A stretch of 64,000 bases of DNA from Plotosus lineatus (lineage: Eukaryota > Chordata > Actinopteri > Siluriformes > Plotosidae). Of the stretch, positions 1-10,018 are shown in pieces. The stretch lies in NCBI GenBank assembly GCA_024760905.1, contig CM045746.1, positions 12,203,966-12,267,965 of the forward strand, written 5' to 3'. Positions within the stretch are counted from its first letter, which is position 1. Each line of letters starts with the position of its first letter. Under the pieces are notes generated by a model, which was not told the origin of the DNA, searched no databases, and saw only the letters and a program-made list of their open reading frames with translations. Position numbers and translations under genes: made by a program.

Positions 1-342
1 AACTGTTGTAAAGCTGGAATATTAAAGTCTTTTCAATTATTATTCCAGTACATTGCCTAAGTTAATGTTTAGAATGTTTGTGTGTGTCTACTTCGGCTGA
101 GCTGCTTGGACTGAATGCAGTTCATACTTGAATTCAGTCATCTCATTTACTCCCTACAAACACAAACCCCACGCTCACCTCAATTAAAGCGCGCTTCTTA
201 AGTCGTTTGTTGCAGGTGACACAAGGAGCTTGATCTTGCACACTTAAAAGATCAGAAGTCCGGATAAGTCGCGCTTCGTCTCACAAGCTCCGTTTGTCAC
301 TTGAGTGTGAGTGCAAAACCGCGAGTAGTCAAGGGCCTACTG
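1..342 (-). mobile_element. Right part of a TA-flanked pogo-like element
   Basis: The stretch ends GGGCCTACTG followed by TA at 343-344, the terminus also seen at 40323 and 55853. Its interior (TTCAATTATTATTCCAGTAC near the left edge, then a block with ACTCCCTACAAACACAAACC) recurs at 49.8-50.3 kb and, inverted, at 39.6-40.0 kb. It is the cut-off end of a non-autonomous family present several times in the window. Confidence 0.6.
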
Positions 343-344
343 TA

Positions 345-1023
345 CGGAGTGTGTTTTCTACACTGCCCATGGTGTATTTCAGAGGTACCCTGTACTCTAT
401 AAGCACCTTATATGGTTTCCTATTAATATGCCAAAGTAATAGCATGTCTATAAACACTCCTTTCAAATGTTCTGAATGTTCAAAAGCCTGTGACTTTATT
501 TTGACCTTTCAAGGTTGCAGGTAATTCAGTTAAAATTCCTTAAATAATTTCCTATTAATATCTCATAGTTACAGCATGTCTATTGGCACTTGGTCGGAAA
601 CTTTTAGTGCTCAAAATCCTGTAAGGTTGATTTTGACACCTCAGGGTCACCCAAGGTCAAAGATAACTGTATGATTTGAAAGCATTTCCTATCTTGCCCT
701 CACTGCCTCTGTGGGTCACTTTATTTTTAAGATATAAGCAATTTTAATTTAATATTGGAAATGGTCATTTGAATTAAATGCAATGTTTTAAAAACAAAAC
801 ATGCACGGTTGTGACATTGCTTTGGCTTTAAACTTTAACCAAGGCATTCCAAAATCAAATTAACTCTGCGACTCAGGTTAAACAGTGTCTCCAACAAGTT
901 TGGTGAAAATACACGCAGGTTTGTGGTCAATATTTTGTTAAAAGTGAAACAAAAGTGATTACAATTCCTAAAACGTATTTACACCTTATGTCCAATCAGA
1001 TTCAAGCATTTAATAGAGGTGTG
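345..1023. other. fbxo10 intron sequence, nothing recognisable
   Basis: AT-rich unique-looking sequence between two mobile elements. The one open frame on plus starts inside the preceding element and shows no family resemblance. I see no exon or RNA gene. Confidence 0.5.
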
Positions 1024-1031
1024 GTTTAAAG

Positions 1032-2376
1032 TAGTGTTTCCCAACCTTTTTGAACCAAGGCACACCTTTTACATTAGAAAAATCATGAGGCACACCACGG
1101 AACAAAAATGTTGCAACAAGTATATTTATTGAAATATAATGAACATCCAGTCTAAACTTATTTACTCAGTGTGAACCCTGGGCCTGCTTAGCTGAACACA
1201 AAGCTGATATTCTTGCAGGAATTGAAGACAGACACACGAAGATCTTCCTCAACAGCCCTGAGTCGCTCTCTTTTTTAGTTTTTATAGCAGTCATGCTTGA
1301 AAAGCCAACCTCACAAAGATATGTTGTGGAGAAAGGGAGCAGAATTTAAATAGCTTTGTTTGCCAGAATGGGGAACTCCTTGGCTGCAGTCAGCCAAAAA
1401 CTGTCCAAAGGTAGATCAGCAAAGATCAGTTTTAGTCCACGATTTTGTCCCAGTTCAGTTATTTCTTCCTGCTCCTGCACAGTCATGTCCATTCCAACTG
1501 CAGTTGAGCTGTATGGGTTCCTAACCCAGTCCAGGGAATCAGTGGAACGTGAAGGAAAATAACATCACAACTTCTGCTCAAGACTTTGCAAATGTTTCCC
1601 TACTCTCTCACCCAGTGCAGCACTGTTGACACCCTGCCATTTCTGGGTGTGTGGGAACATGTTAAGGTTTGCATTTTCCACACGTTGTTTCCAGAGTTGT
1701 ACCTTTGAACAAAACCCCTTGATTTTATCTGTACTTGTGAGCAGGTTTTCATTTTGTCCTTGCATTCGTGTGTTCAGGTCATTCAGATGCTGAAATATAT
1801 CTGCCAGACATGCCAGTCTTGCACACCACTCGTCACTTGACAGCAACTTAGCAGCATCATACTTCTCATTGGTCAAAAACACTTTAAGCTCCTCTCGCAA
1901 GTTCATACACACGGGCTAAAACTTTGCCACGGGACAGCCACCGGACCTCTGTGTGGAGCATTAGCACTTTATGTTGCGCTCCCATTTCCTCACACAGTGA
2001 TGCGAACATGCGACTTTTTACAGGTCTCATTTTCACAAAGTTTATCATGCGCACTACATCCTTCAGTACAGCGGCTAGGTCTGTCGGCAGTGTCTTGGCA
2101 ACGAGTGCTTCCCGGTGCAGAAAACAGTGCGTCGCAATGACATCTGGATGTTGCTCTTTCACTCTGTTTACAAATCCTTTGGTGTGCCCGAGCATCGCAG
2201 TTGCTCCATCGTTACAATCACTTACGCAGTTTTGCCACTTCAATACTCCTTGTTCAAGGTAATCTGATACAGCACTGTTACTACACGCTAAGTGAAATTG
2301 GTTAATCTTCCGCGGCACACCTGATGATTTCTCATGGCACACTAATGTGCCGCGGAACAGGGGTTGGGAAACACTG
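1032..2376 (-). mobile_element. hAT-type DNA transposon, internally deleted, with 8-bp target duplication
   Basis: The ends are inverted copies of (C/T)AGTGTTTCCCAACC. The flanks are a perfect 8-bp duplication GTTTAAAG at 1024-1031 and 2377-2384, the diagnostic hAT target-site length. The 1,345-bp element keeps only the middle to C-terminal part of a transposase. It sits in an fbxo10 intron, so its coding relic is in the same orientation as the host gene. Confidence 0.88.
1565..2342 (-). pseudogene. hAT (ZBED5/FAM200-like) transposase fragment
   Basis: Two overlapping minus-strand frames, 1884-2342 and 1565-1912, read [20 protein letters not shown].. and [19 protein letters not shown].., with a frame change near 1900. 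Features typical of the domesticated ZBED5/FAM200-like group are visible: [19 protein letters not shown], the [13 protein letters not shown] block and [14 protein letters not shown]. The N-terminal BED finger and the C-terminal dimerisation domain are missing, so it is inactive. Confidence 0.8.
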
Positions 2377-2438
2377 GTTTAAAGAATAGGTTGTCCATGT
2401 ATCCAAGATGCATGTAATATAAAGGGTTGTACACCGCG

Positions 2439-2467
2439 TGCACACACACACACACACACACACAAAC

Positions 2468-2504
<37 letters not shown>
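2439..2504. repeat. CA then GA microsatellite
   Basis: About 22 bases of CA repeat followed by a GA run, ending just outside the fbxo10 exon 5 donor. Confidence 0.9.
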
Positions 2505-2506
<2 letters not shown>

Positions 2507-2512
2507 CATTAC

Positions 2513-2649
2513 CTGACCACAGGATTGCCATTGAAAAGAATGTAGACCCCAGCCTCTTTGTTGCCGTAGATCTGGTTGCTGCGGATGGAACCCTTCCCGT
2601 TGCCTAGGACAACGATGCCAGAACGAAGGCCACTGTGGATTCTGTTACA
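2513..2649 (-). CDS. fbxo10: fbxo10 exon 5: beta-helix repeats
   Basis: The exon runs from CNRIHSGLRSGIVVLGNGKG to LFNGNPVV plus two bases of the next codon, with a CTTCAG acceptor and a GTAATG donor. It is highly conserved. No later fbxo10 exon can be seen between 1 and 2512, so the next intron extends beyond the left edge. A CA/GA microsatellite (2439-2504) ends only about 10 bases from the donor. Confidence 0.93.
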
Positions 2650-3369
2650 CTGAAGCCATGAAAATAGTGAAAGAAAAAGAAAAGCAGGATATAAAAAACC
2701 ATGCAAAATCAATAGACTTAAAAGGTTCTTAAGACGACTAAAAGTGTGTTTTATCAGCTGCGAGGGGGCGTCGACATGCTTCAGGGGACCACGCTATAAA
2801 TAGCACCATAAATAACTTCCACTGTTTTATCATTTTCCTCATGAATGTGTCAGATCTGTTGGATCAAATGGTCACGTGCAAAATGAATAACATTATTTTT
2901 TATTATTATTATTATTATTACACGAAGTTGCCGACTTACGACTGTTGAACTTTACGACCGCCCTTAGCTAAACAAATATATATATATATATAAAAATAAA
3001 TAGCTTATATACTTGGGTATTATGTATGTGAATATCATCAGCCTAGCCCAGCTGATTCTAGCCTTTGTGTGGATCAAATGAGCTAAACAATGTACATGTA
3101 CTTAATAATAAAAAGATGAGAGAGAGATTCAAACATTCGTCACAAGAAAAAAACGGTAACATTAGCAGGTTGTTCTCAAATATTCACATTATATACTAGT
3201 ACAGCACAAAGGGTAAACAAATTCCATTAATGCAGAATGAAAGAAAAATATCAGAGAGAGCCAAAAAATTAATCAAATGGACAGAAGAATGAAAGTGTTT
3301 GCGTGTGTGTGAGTGAGTAATTGTACATACAAACACACATCTGGAAAGATGAGAGGGAAAGATGAGAGT

Positions 3370-3407
<38 letters not shown>

Positions 3408-6204
3408 CAACAAGAAAAAAATAGTAACATTATTATTATCATCATTATTCTTTCATTCATTTTCTGATCCGCGTAATCCTAATCTGGGTCGCGGCAAGGC
3501 TGGCGCTCATCTCAACCGACTCCGGGCGAGGGCAGAGTACACCCTGGACAGCTCGTCAGGTCATCGCAGGGCAGAAACACGCTGACAGCTATACCGTCTT
3601 GACGAAAGTGAGCAATGGTTCTTTTTCATGCCTCACACCATAGACACCGAGAGACATGGCTGGCCTTTGATAACCCAGTTAGCTGCACTGATAACCCCCA
3701 ACCTAGGGATCAGTGATCCAGCACCCTATACCACTAGATCACCACTGCTTTATCATCATCATCATTATTGTTATTATGAATATTACTATCATTATTATTA
3801 TTTTTTTAATGTTATCATAAAGCATTTAAGAATAGGCGGACTCTGCTGCTTGGCGGGAATCTCATGGGGCATTTGACACGGCCTTGTAGAAAGGTACAGT
3901 ATACATGTTAGTAGTAGTACATGTACAGACCCGACTTACGTCCAAATCGTCTTACGACCTGTTGGTCATAACCAAATGTAGTCGTGAGTTGGACAGTACC
4001 TGTACCATAATTATTATTTTTTGTTATTATTTTAATTATTATTACTACTACAACTACATCTGAGTTGCATTAGCCTCTAACTTTTATTCACTATTAGCTC
4101 AGATGACTCTGTAGAAAGTTAATAGTTACCAGAATGATGGGATTGGCTCCTTTCCGTATGTCTAAGCCTGCTTCACCGTTGGAGTGGATGTTGTTTTCAG
4201 CAATGAGGCCTTGAGCGGAGAGTCGCAAGAAAACACCAGATGCTCTGCACCCACTCACTTCATTGCGCAGCATCACCACCTTTACCACAAAAAGAGACAT
4301 GCTCAGGAAATATGTTCAAACGTCCCGAAATGCAAATGCATAAACTTTCAACTGACTTTTGTATTAGAGGCCATATAGCCTTACAATCACCCAAAGATGT
4401 CATTTTTGTAGCTAGAACTACAAAAGTCACAAAGTTTGTTTCATATAAAACAAAATCAATTATTGAACTTTTAAAGGCTTTTTTATAATCTGGAAAAAAA
4501 TGTTGATCTATTTGATTTTAAACTACAGATAGAGTGAAAGGCCCCACTGTCAGGCAGAAATTGATTATGTCAATGACCTTGATTAACCTAAAAAAAAACT
4601 GCCTGGCTGCAGGTTTTATTATAACTTGGCATCATTATAATGAAATGTCTCCCCTAGTGGACATATGATGAAAATTTTGCCCCGCTTTCAGGGACTTTTG
4701 TTCATTTAAACTCATACTGGGATCCTCTTCAAAATTTAATGGTTTGCTGCCTGTACCACACCCTGACCTTTGTGGATTTCACATGTTCTCTCCTTGTGTG
4801 TGCATGGTTTTCTCTGGTACTCCAGTGTCCTCCCACAGTTTCAAGACCTGCACATTAAGTTAATTGGCTGATGGTCTTGCAAGCTGATTGGAGTGCGCTT
4901 CCTGTCGCTCACTGTCAGACGAGATGAGTCTCCAGTTTTCCCACGGCATTGTTGAAAAAGTGATATTACCAAGTTGACGATGCTCATGCGCTCCATGTTG
5001 TCATGGTAATGTTAACACTAGCACACACAGTAATATGATTTCCCTTCACATGGTCAGTTATTCCAGTAGAGCACGCCTTCTTTTTGTGATGCAGCACATT
5101 ATGTTCATTATTATGTAACCCATTCTTTCTGCTTATTTGATAAATTGGTCTGCTATTAAGTATAGTCTGTGTAGAGAAAGACCGTGACAATGAGTTGTAT
5201 TGATGTTTACAATAGACACAATTCGCATCTCGGCTCACGCATGGCATCATGGGATCTCGACTACCAAGCATGGCGGAAGTAAACCTTGATGTGGATGAGA
5301 ACTGCACTATCGATGCGTTTAATTTATGGAAAGTTCCCGACCTTCAGGCGTATTGTAAACGTAGGGGTCTTCCCGGTTGTTCCCGCAAGTGTAAAGATTG
5401 GTTTGTGTGCAATATTAGGGTGTAGACTATAAAATATTAGTTGTATACAGGGATCCCTCACTTTCCACGGTTAATTGGGACCGAGATCCCCCCCGCGACC
5501 GCCGAATTCCACGAAGTAGGATCAACCCCCCGACTGATGTATACGTACATGTATATATAATAACAATAAAGTACATTCAGCGTTATAAATGTTTATAATA
5601 AGAATTAATCATTAAAAAATAATGCATAAGGTGTAAATAAAATATAAATACACACACAAGGCGCACGCACGCGCACATACAGACGCGTGTGCACACACTG
5701 AGGTGCACACCTCATAAAAATGTAAGTAGTTTTGTTGAGGGGTTTTGGGTTGTTTTTTTTTTTTGTTTTTGTTTGTTTGGGCTTTTTTTGCAGAACGAGC
5801 CTTGGTTTGTGCTATTTTCCTTAACTTTTTACCCATTGTTCCTTAATTTCCTTATTTTTTTTAATTCGATATTTAAAAAAAAAAACTGATGCACTGAAGC
5901 CACATGAATTGAAGCATGAAGTAGCGAGGGATCCCTATATATATCATTTATTAATAGGTATGTAGCTTTTATTTGTAATACTGTATCAAAGAGGATGGAT
6001 TGTTTGCTTGAATGCAATTTCTTGCTTTAATAAACTACAAATTCTAAACTGAATTCCGAATATTGGTCAGCTGTATTTAAAAAGTGCGCCCATCAATTCC
6101 GGACAATGACTGTTGATAATTAAACTCAACAACAAAACACAAACACAGAAATCTCAGTGTAATATTCTTTCACAAGCCCCACCCATAAATTAAACACACA
6201 CATA

Positions 6205-6247
<43 letters not shown>

Positions 6248-8062
6248 CTAGGGGAAAAAATTACCATAAATGGCATTCTATCTTCCTACAGCCAATCGGC
6301 AGTTGTTGTTGAAATATTTGGCTTGCGTGGCTCACACCGAGTCACATTTTTTTGTTTCCCCATTACGAACCCAGAGATGCAATAGTAAGACTGGACTTCT
6401 TTCCCAGCATCTGCTTATAACTATAATAAATCTTCTGATGCACTTTTAAAAGCTCTGTCCTTAGATTAGCCTCTCCAGCTTACCTTTGCATACTGGATGC
6501 AGCGCACTGCATAGTTGAGTCCACGAAAGACGTTGGCTTCCAGTCTCGCTTGCGCTTGATTACACAGATGAACGCCTCCTTTCCCATCATGCAGTAGGCA
6601 GTGATGCAGTAGGCACCCTTGCACTGAATTCGCCAGCTCCTGTGCCTCTGTATCCCTCTGCAGCTCTGCATTTAAGCTCAGCAGCACAGAGAATATGGAA
6701 AAATCTGGCTTCCGAGGCTCCAAGAGGTGCGCGAGACCATGCTGCTCGTAGGAGAGTGTGTAACCTACATTATTTACATCCTCTATTTTTTCTTCATCAC
6801 AAGAATCGCTTGATGTGTCCATGGTGTCATCCTCAATCATGATGTCGTCTTGGCCTGAAAGTAGACTTCCACTATGGGCTTTCAATTTGTTCCAACCAGT
6901 TTCCCATTCCATGTCTTGTTTAGTCCATTCCTCTTGGGCTGAATCTCTGGGACCGACTCCACTCAGGTTGTCTTTTGTGTCCTGACTGCTTGTGGACATG
7001 GCTGAGACAGTTAACATTTTGGCCAAAGCAACCAGGTGTTTACAAGCCCAGTTGCGCTCAGAAACCGGTGGGCCTTCCACAGTGACTGAGGCTGAGTCTG
7101 CTCCAGAAAACTCACATCTGTCCATTAGGCTGATTGCCACACCCAAAAAATGGGCAGAGCTGCCCTGGGCAAATGAACAGAAGCGAGCCTGACAGGTGCC
7201 TGGTCCTCTGACATGCAACTGACAGCCCTCAAAGTTGCAGTTGTCCAATTGGACATGACCTGAAGATATCTAACCAGTGCAAAACAAAATAAATAAATAA
7301 ATAAAAATACACATATTTCAAGATATTCAGAAATATCTGGAATTTTGCCATGTTATGAGGGTTTTTTTGGTGATGCTTCCTTTTCACATCATCTTTAAAG
7401 TAATCCTAAAGTGTGTGTGTGTTTATTTACTTACCTTATACACCACTGGAGAAAACCAGGCTGGCATTAAAACCAAATTACACAGCCTGGCAGTTGGGCA
7501 CTGCTGATCAAAACTCACCAGCAAAGCCACGTCACCAAGCTTCCCCATCCCCACAATCTCCACAGGCACTTTTAGAATCACCTCTGCTTGCTCCTCATAG
7601 ATGCCTGGGTGAAGCAGCAGCCTATCATATGGTCCAGCTGTTGCCAAAGCTCCCCTCAGTGTCTCATAGCCATGCCCAGGCACCGAGCGCACATGCCATA
7701 CTTTCCTGTCCTTCCTGCGTCTGAACAGGTGTAGGCATGTAGATGTGTGGAGCTCAGCTCCATTCTGCGTCCACGTGCGGCTGGCCAAGGCTTGCTGGCG
7801 CAGTGCTTCACGCCAAGATGGTGGCGCCAGGTGTGGTCGGCGGGGCCAATTTGGATGCCGCCACTCTGGGAGACCTAGGCACAGCTGGCGCCAGCGTGTG
7901 CTATCCAGGCTCAGCACAAGTTCCCGCCAGGCATGGCATACAAGGCAACACCGGCCCAGGTCAGCCAGAGGTAGATAGGCCAGGATAAGGCGCCACAGCT
8001 CTGCAGGCAGACAGGATGCCTCCATCACTGACATATGGTTAGGGAATATCCTGGCTCATGAT
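2513..8062 (-). CDS. fbxo10: fbxo10, F-box only protein 10 (5' part of gene, four coding exons)
   Basis: FBXO10 is the substrate-recognition subunit of an SCF (SKP1-CUL1-F-box) E3 ubiquitin ligase; BCL2 is a reported target in mammals. The exons join in frame: 7435-8034, 6484-7269, 4130-4279 and 2513-2649, giving 1,673 coding bases, or about 557 of the roughly 950 residues usual for the family. The order is an N-terminal F-box, a region resembling a parallel beta-helix, an acidic variable linker, then more beta-helix repeats. All junctions have GT-AG borders (read on minus) in phases that fit. The remaining repeats and the C-terminal end lie left of the window. The introns carry a hAT element, SINEs and TA-flanked elements. 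Identification rests on near-collinear similarity to the vertebrate protein as I remember it. Confidence 0.96.
2650..3440. other. fbxo10 intron with low-complexity DNA
   Basis: Contains an ATT trinucleotide run (about 2895-2920), a fragment resembling the 'GACTTACGAC' ends of TA-flanked elements near 2930-2970, a TA run near 2975, and a GA microsatellite at 3372-3402. No gene is visible; open frames here are GA/CT repeat translations. Confidence 0.6.
3448..3769 (-). mobile_element. tRNA-headed SINE, 'CCGCTTAATCC'-type tail
   Basis: Read on minus, the order is a degraded tRNA-like head (right end, CCACTAGATCACCACTGC), a core (CATAGACACCGAGAGACATGG), and a tail running through GGGTCGCGGCAAGGCTGGCG to TTTTCTGATCCGCGTAATCC. 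ATC-rich sequence on both sides (near 3435 and 3750) may be the target duplication. The box B region is partly deleted. Confidence 0.75.
4130..4279 (-). CDS. fbxo10: fbxo10 exon 4: beta-helix repeats
   Basis: Fifty codons in phase 0, from VVMLRNEVSGCRASGVFLRL to RKGANPIIL. The exon is bounded by a TAAAG acceptor and a GTAACT donor. The repeated pattern G(V/L)..R....I..N, one turn about every 23 residues, is the right-handed beta-helix signature of the family. Confidence 0.93.
4540..4930. repeat. Dispersed repeat fragments in fbxo10 intron
   Basis: 4600-4690 resembles, in inverse orientation, 30920-30990 (shared TGAAATGTCTCCCCCTAGTG-like block). 4770-4930 carries the CTCCCACAGT..CTGCACATTA core of a widespread fish SINE (compare 35640-35710) without its tRNA head. 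Confidence 0.45.
5270..5425 (+). pseudogene. Small ORF resembling a SAP-like DNA-binding motif
   Basis: A 51-codon open frame beginning MAEVNLDVDENCTIDAFNLW continues VPDLQAYCKRRGLPGCSRK and stops. The segment LWKVPDLQAYCKRRGLP fits the SAP-domain pattern (Leu..Leu..(Y/F)...RGLP..G) but the second helix is lost. It lies antisense inside an fbxo10 intron. I regard it as the first exon or remnant of a transposon-borne gene; function is unknown. Confidence 0.4.
5448..5937 (+). mobile_element. TA-flanked non-autonomous element ('CAGGGATCCCT' family)
   Basis: It begins CAGGGATCCCTCACTTTCC after TA and ends GCGAGGGATCCCTATA. The family interior, with a CA/GT run and an A/T-rich tract, recurs at 17595-18106 (inverted), 36468-36924 and as a truncated piece at 46750-46885. 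No coding capacity is seen. It is probably mobilised by a pogo-like or related transposase. Confidence 0.7.
6000..6483. other. fbxo10 intron with CA microsatellite
   Basis: Unique-looking AT-rich sequence with a CA repeat at about 6196-6244. No exon apart from the donor of exon 3 at the right edge. Confidence 0.6.
6484..7269 (-). CDS. fbxo10: fbxo10 exon 3: beta-helix and acidic linker
   Basis: This 786-base exon (262 codons, phase 0 at both ends) begins ISSGHVQLDNCNFEG after a GGTTAG acceptor and ends QYAK before GTAAGC. It carries beta-helix turns (GPGTCQARFC, LMDRCEFSG), then a poorly conserved stretch rich in Ser, Asp and Glu, as in the mammalian protein, and then the well-conserved LANSVQGCLLHHCLLHDGK block. 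The middle is the part most free to diverge. Confidence 0.95.
7435..8062 (-). CDS. fbxo10: fbxo10 exon 2: start codon and F-box
   Basis: The exon starts after a TTTCCAG acceptor at 8063-8069 and ends at a GTAAGT donor below 7435. Two in-frame ATGs compete, at 8034 and at 8025. The second gives the MEA start seen in other vertebrate FBXO10 proteins and is my preference. The F-box covers roughly residues 4-50, with LPAELWRLILAYLPLADLG, the conserved CLVC..W pair and the DSTRWRQLCLG stretch. After the F-box comes the first beta-helix segment (KVPVEIVGMGKLGDVALL). A short upstream ORF of six codons (8039-8059) ends before either start. Confidence 0.95.
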
Positions 8063-8465
8063 CTGGAAATAAAGAAACATACATATCCATATGACAGCAG
8101 GAAGTTTGTACACAGATCTAGGGGATCAAAGTAAACATGCCATTCACAGAGCAGAAATGTTTCATTGTCAAATTGGGTTGTTGTTGCATCTGATGCTGTG
8201 CACTACAGCCTGATCATCACCTACGGCTATAAATACACATCCAGGAGTGAGCAAAAGCTGCATGTACATCATCCAGTGATCAGGAAGCACCTCATCTCTC
8301 ATCTCTAACACCATGTGTTTACCATGGCCCAAAAAAACCCAGCAGGAAGCTGCTAGTGCAACTTTTCAGCTTCGTGCTACGACAGTGGAAAAGACATCAA
8401 GACAAAAAGACGGGAAAAAAATCTTATTAAATGACATCATCATACAATAATAGCATGAAACATAC

Positions 8466-8640
8466 CTTCTGTTATATCTCTGCCGACGGCGATTCATTTT
8501 TTAAGCCGGATGCTGGTTTTATTGCACCAGAATAAGCATCACGGGCGCCTTGTTTTCCTCGCGTTTGCTCCCGTTTTCTAAAGGCGTGGAAACCGTGCGG
8601 GGGCGGGGCCGAGTTTTGCTCAAACAAAGGGGCGGAGTTA
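8466..8640 (-). promoter_or_regulatory. fbxo10: fbxo10 promoter and non-coding exon 1
   Basis: On the minus strand a donor (AGAAG|GTATG) lies at 8466, pairing with the exon 2 acceptor near 8063 to splice a non-coding leader. Upstream are two GC-box motifs, GGGGCGGGGC near 8599-8609 and GGGGCGG near 8629-8635, in a locally CpG-rich patch. There is no clear TATA box, so this looks like a housekeeping promoter. The exact start site cannot be read from the sequence. Confidence 0.6.
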
Positions 8641-8874
8641 GTTCAGCCCAGCATGTATTTATTTTCCTTTCCAACATAAAAAACCCAAATAAATATATTA
8701 TTAAGCATATTATTTTATAACAATGCCTTTTTTTCTTTCTTCTTTAGCTTTTTTAATGGAGCAGACTGCGTTTCAGATTTTCTAAAAATTTGATGAAAAT
8801 TGTGCTCCGAGAATTCCAGTTTCCTCACGAAGTCCAAAGGTATGCACATTAGGCTGCTCTAAATTGCCCTGAAT
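8641..8874. other. Spacer upstream of fbxo10
   Basis: AT-rich. The last 70 bases (CACGAAGTCCAAAGGTATGC and following) resemble the core of the fish SINE seen at 35640. The RTE LINE insertion follows. Confidence 0.5.
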
Positions 8875-9199
8875 GCAGTGATTCTCAATTAATGCTGCCA
8901 TGAGGCGGGGGACGGGGGGACTAACCAGTGTCTCTCCCCCTCATGCCGGTCCCAAGCCCGGAGAAATGCACAGGGTTGTGTCAGGAAGGGCATCCGACTC
9001 AAAACCAATGCCAAACTTTTATGATGCAAATCAGAAGTATTACCCCCCTTACCGGATCGGTCGAGGCCCGGGTTAACAACGACTGCCATCAGTGCTATCA
9101 ATCAACAGGGTGCTGATGGAAATTGGACTACTGTTGGTCGAAGACGTCGAAGAAGGAGAGGCGGGAGGCGTGTATGGAGGCAGAGAGAGAAGAGGAAAG

Positions 9200-9852
9200 G
9201 CATGAGTCTAGGACTGAGAGTGGGGACATTGAATGTTGGAACTTTGCAAAGAAAAGATAGAGAGCTGGCTGACATGATGCAGAGGAGGAAGGTGGACATA
9301 CTGTGTGTTCAGGAGACCAGGTGAAAAGGGAGCAAAGCTAAAAGCTTAGGAGCAGGGTTGAAGCTGTTTTTTCATGGTGTGGATGGGAAGAGAAATGGAG
9401 TAGGAGTCATCTTGACGGAGGGGTTTGTCAGGAATGTTCTAGAAGTGAAAAGAGTGTCAGACAGAGTGATGAGTCTCAAGTTAGAAATTGAAGGTGTGAT
9501 GTTCAATGTTGTTAGTGCTTATGCCCCACAGACAGGATGTGACCGAGAAGAGAAGGAGAGATTCTGGAGTGAGTTAGAGGAAGTGATGCAGAATACCCCC
9601 AGAGGTGAAAGAGTGGTCATTGGTGCAGACTTCAATGGACATGTTGGTGCAGGCAATAGAGGGTATGAGGAAGTGATGGGCAGGTTTGGTATCCAGGACA
9701 GGAACACAGAAGGACAGATGTTGGTCGATTTTGCAAAAAGGATGGAAATGGCTGTGGTGAATACTTTCTTCCAGAAGAGACAGGAGCATAGGGTGACTTA
9801 TAAAAGTGGAGTTGGGAAGTTGGAATGTGTCATCTGGAAGGAAAGTAGATAA
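9200..9852 (+). pseudogene. RTE endonuclease domain, truncated
   Basis: The frame reads LGLRVGTLNVGTL, then a stop in place of Trp after VQETR, then an open stretch with the conserved VVSAYAPQTGC and GADFNGHVGAGN motifs. Compared with the copy at 18.4-21.5 kb, the DYILCRR region and everything up to the SSGRK..WWWNEEV linker is deleted at about 9815, removing the last catalytic residues. It nicks target DNA in intact relatives. Confidence 0.88.
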
Positions 9853-10018
9853 GGAGACGTGGTGGTGGAATGAGGAAGTGCAGGAGTGTGTACAAAGGAA
9901 GAGTTAGCTAAGAAGAAGTGGGACATTGAGAAAACCGAAGAGAGTAAGCAGGAGTACAGGGAGACACAGCATAAGGCAAAGGTAGCAGTGTCAAAGGCCA
10001 AACAGCACGTTTGATGAC

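Noticed and set aside
5612..5836. Lys-rich minus-strand frame
   Set aside because: It reads through the A/T-rich and CA tracts of a TA-flanked element; low-complexity artefact.
7743..7988. Plus-strand frames across the F-box exon
   Set aside because: They are antisense to fbxo10 exon 2, open only because of its GC content.
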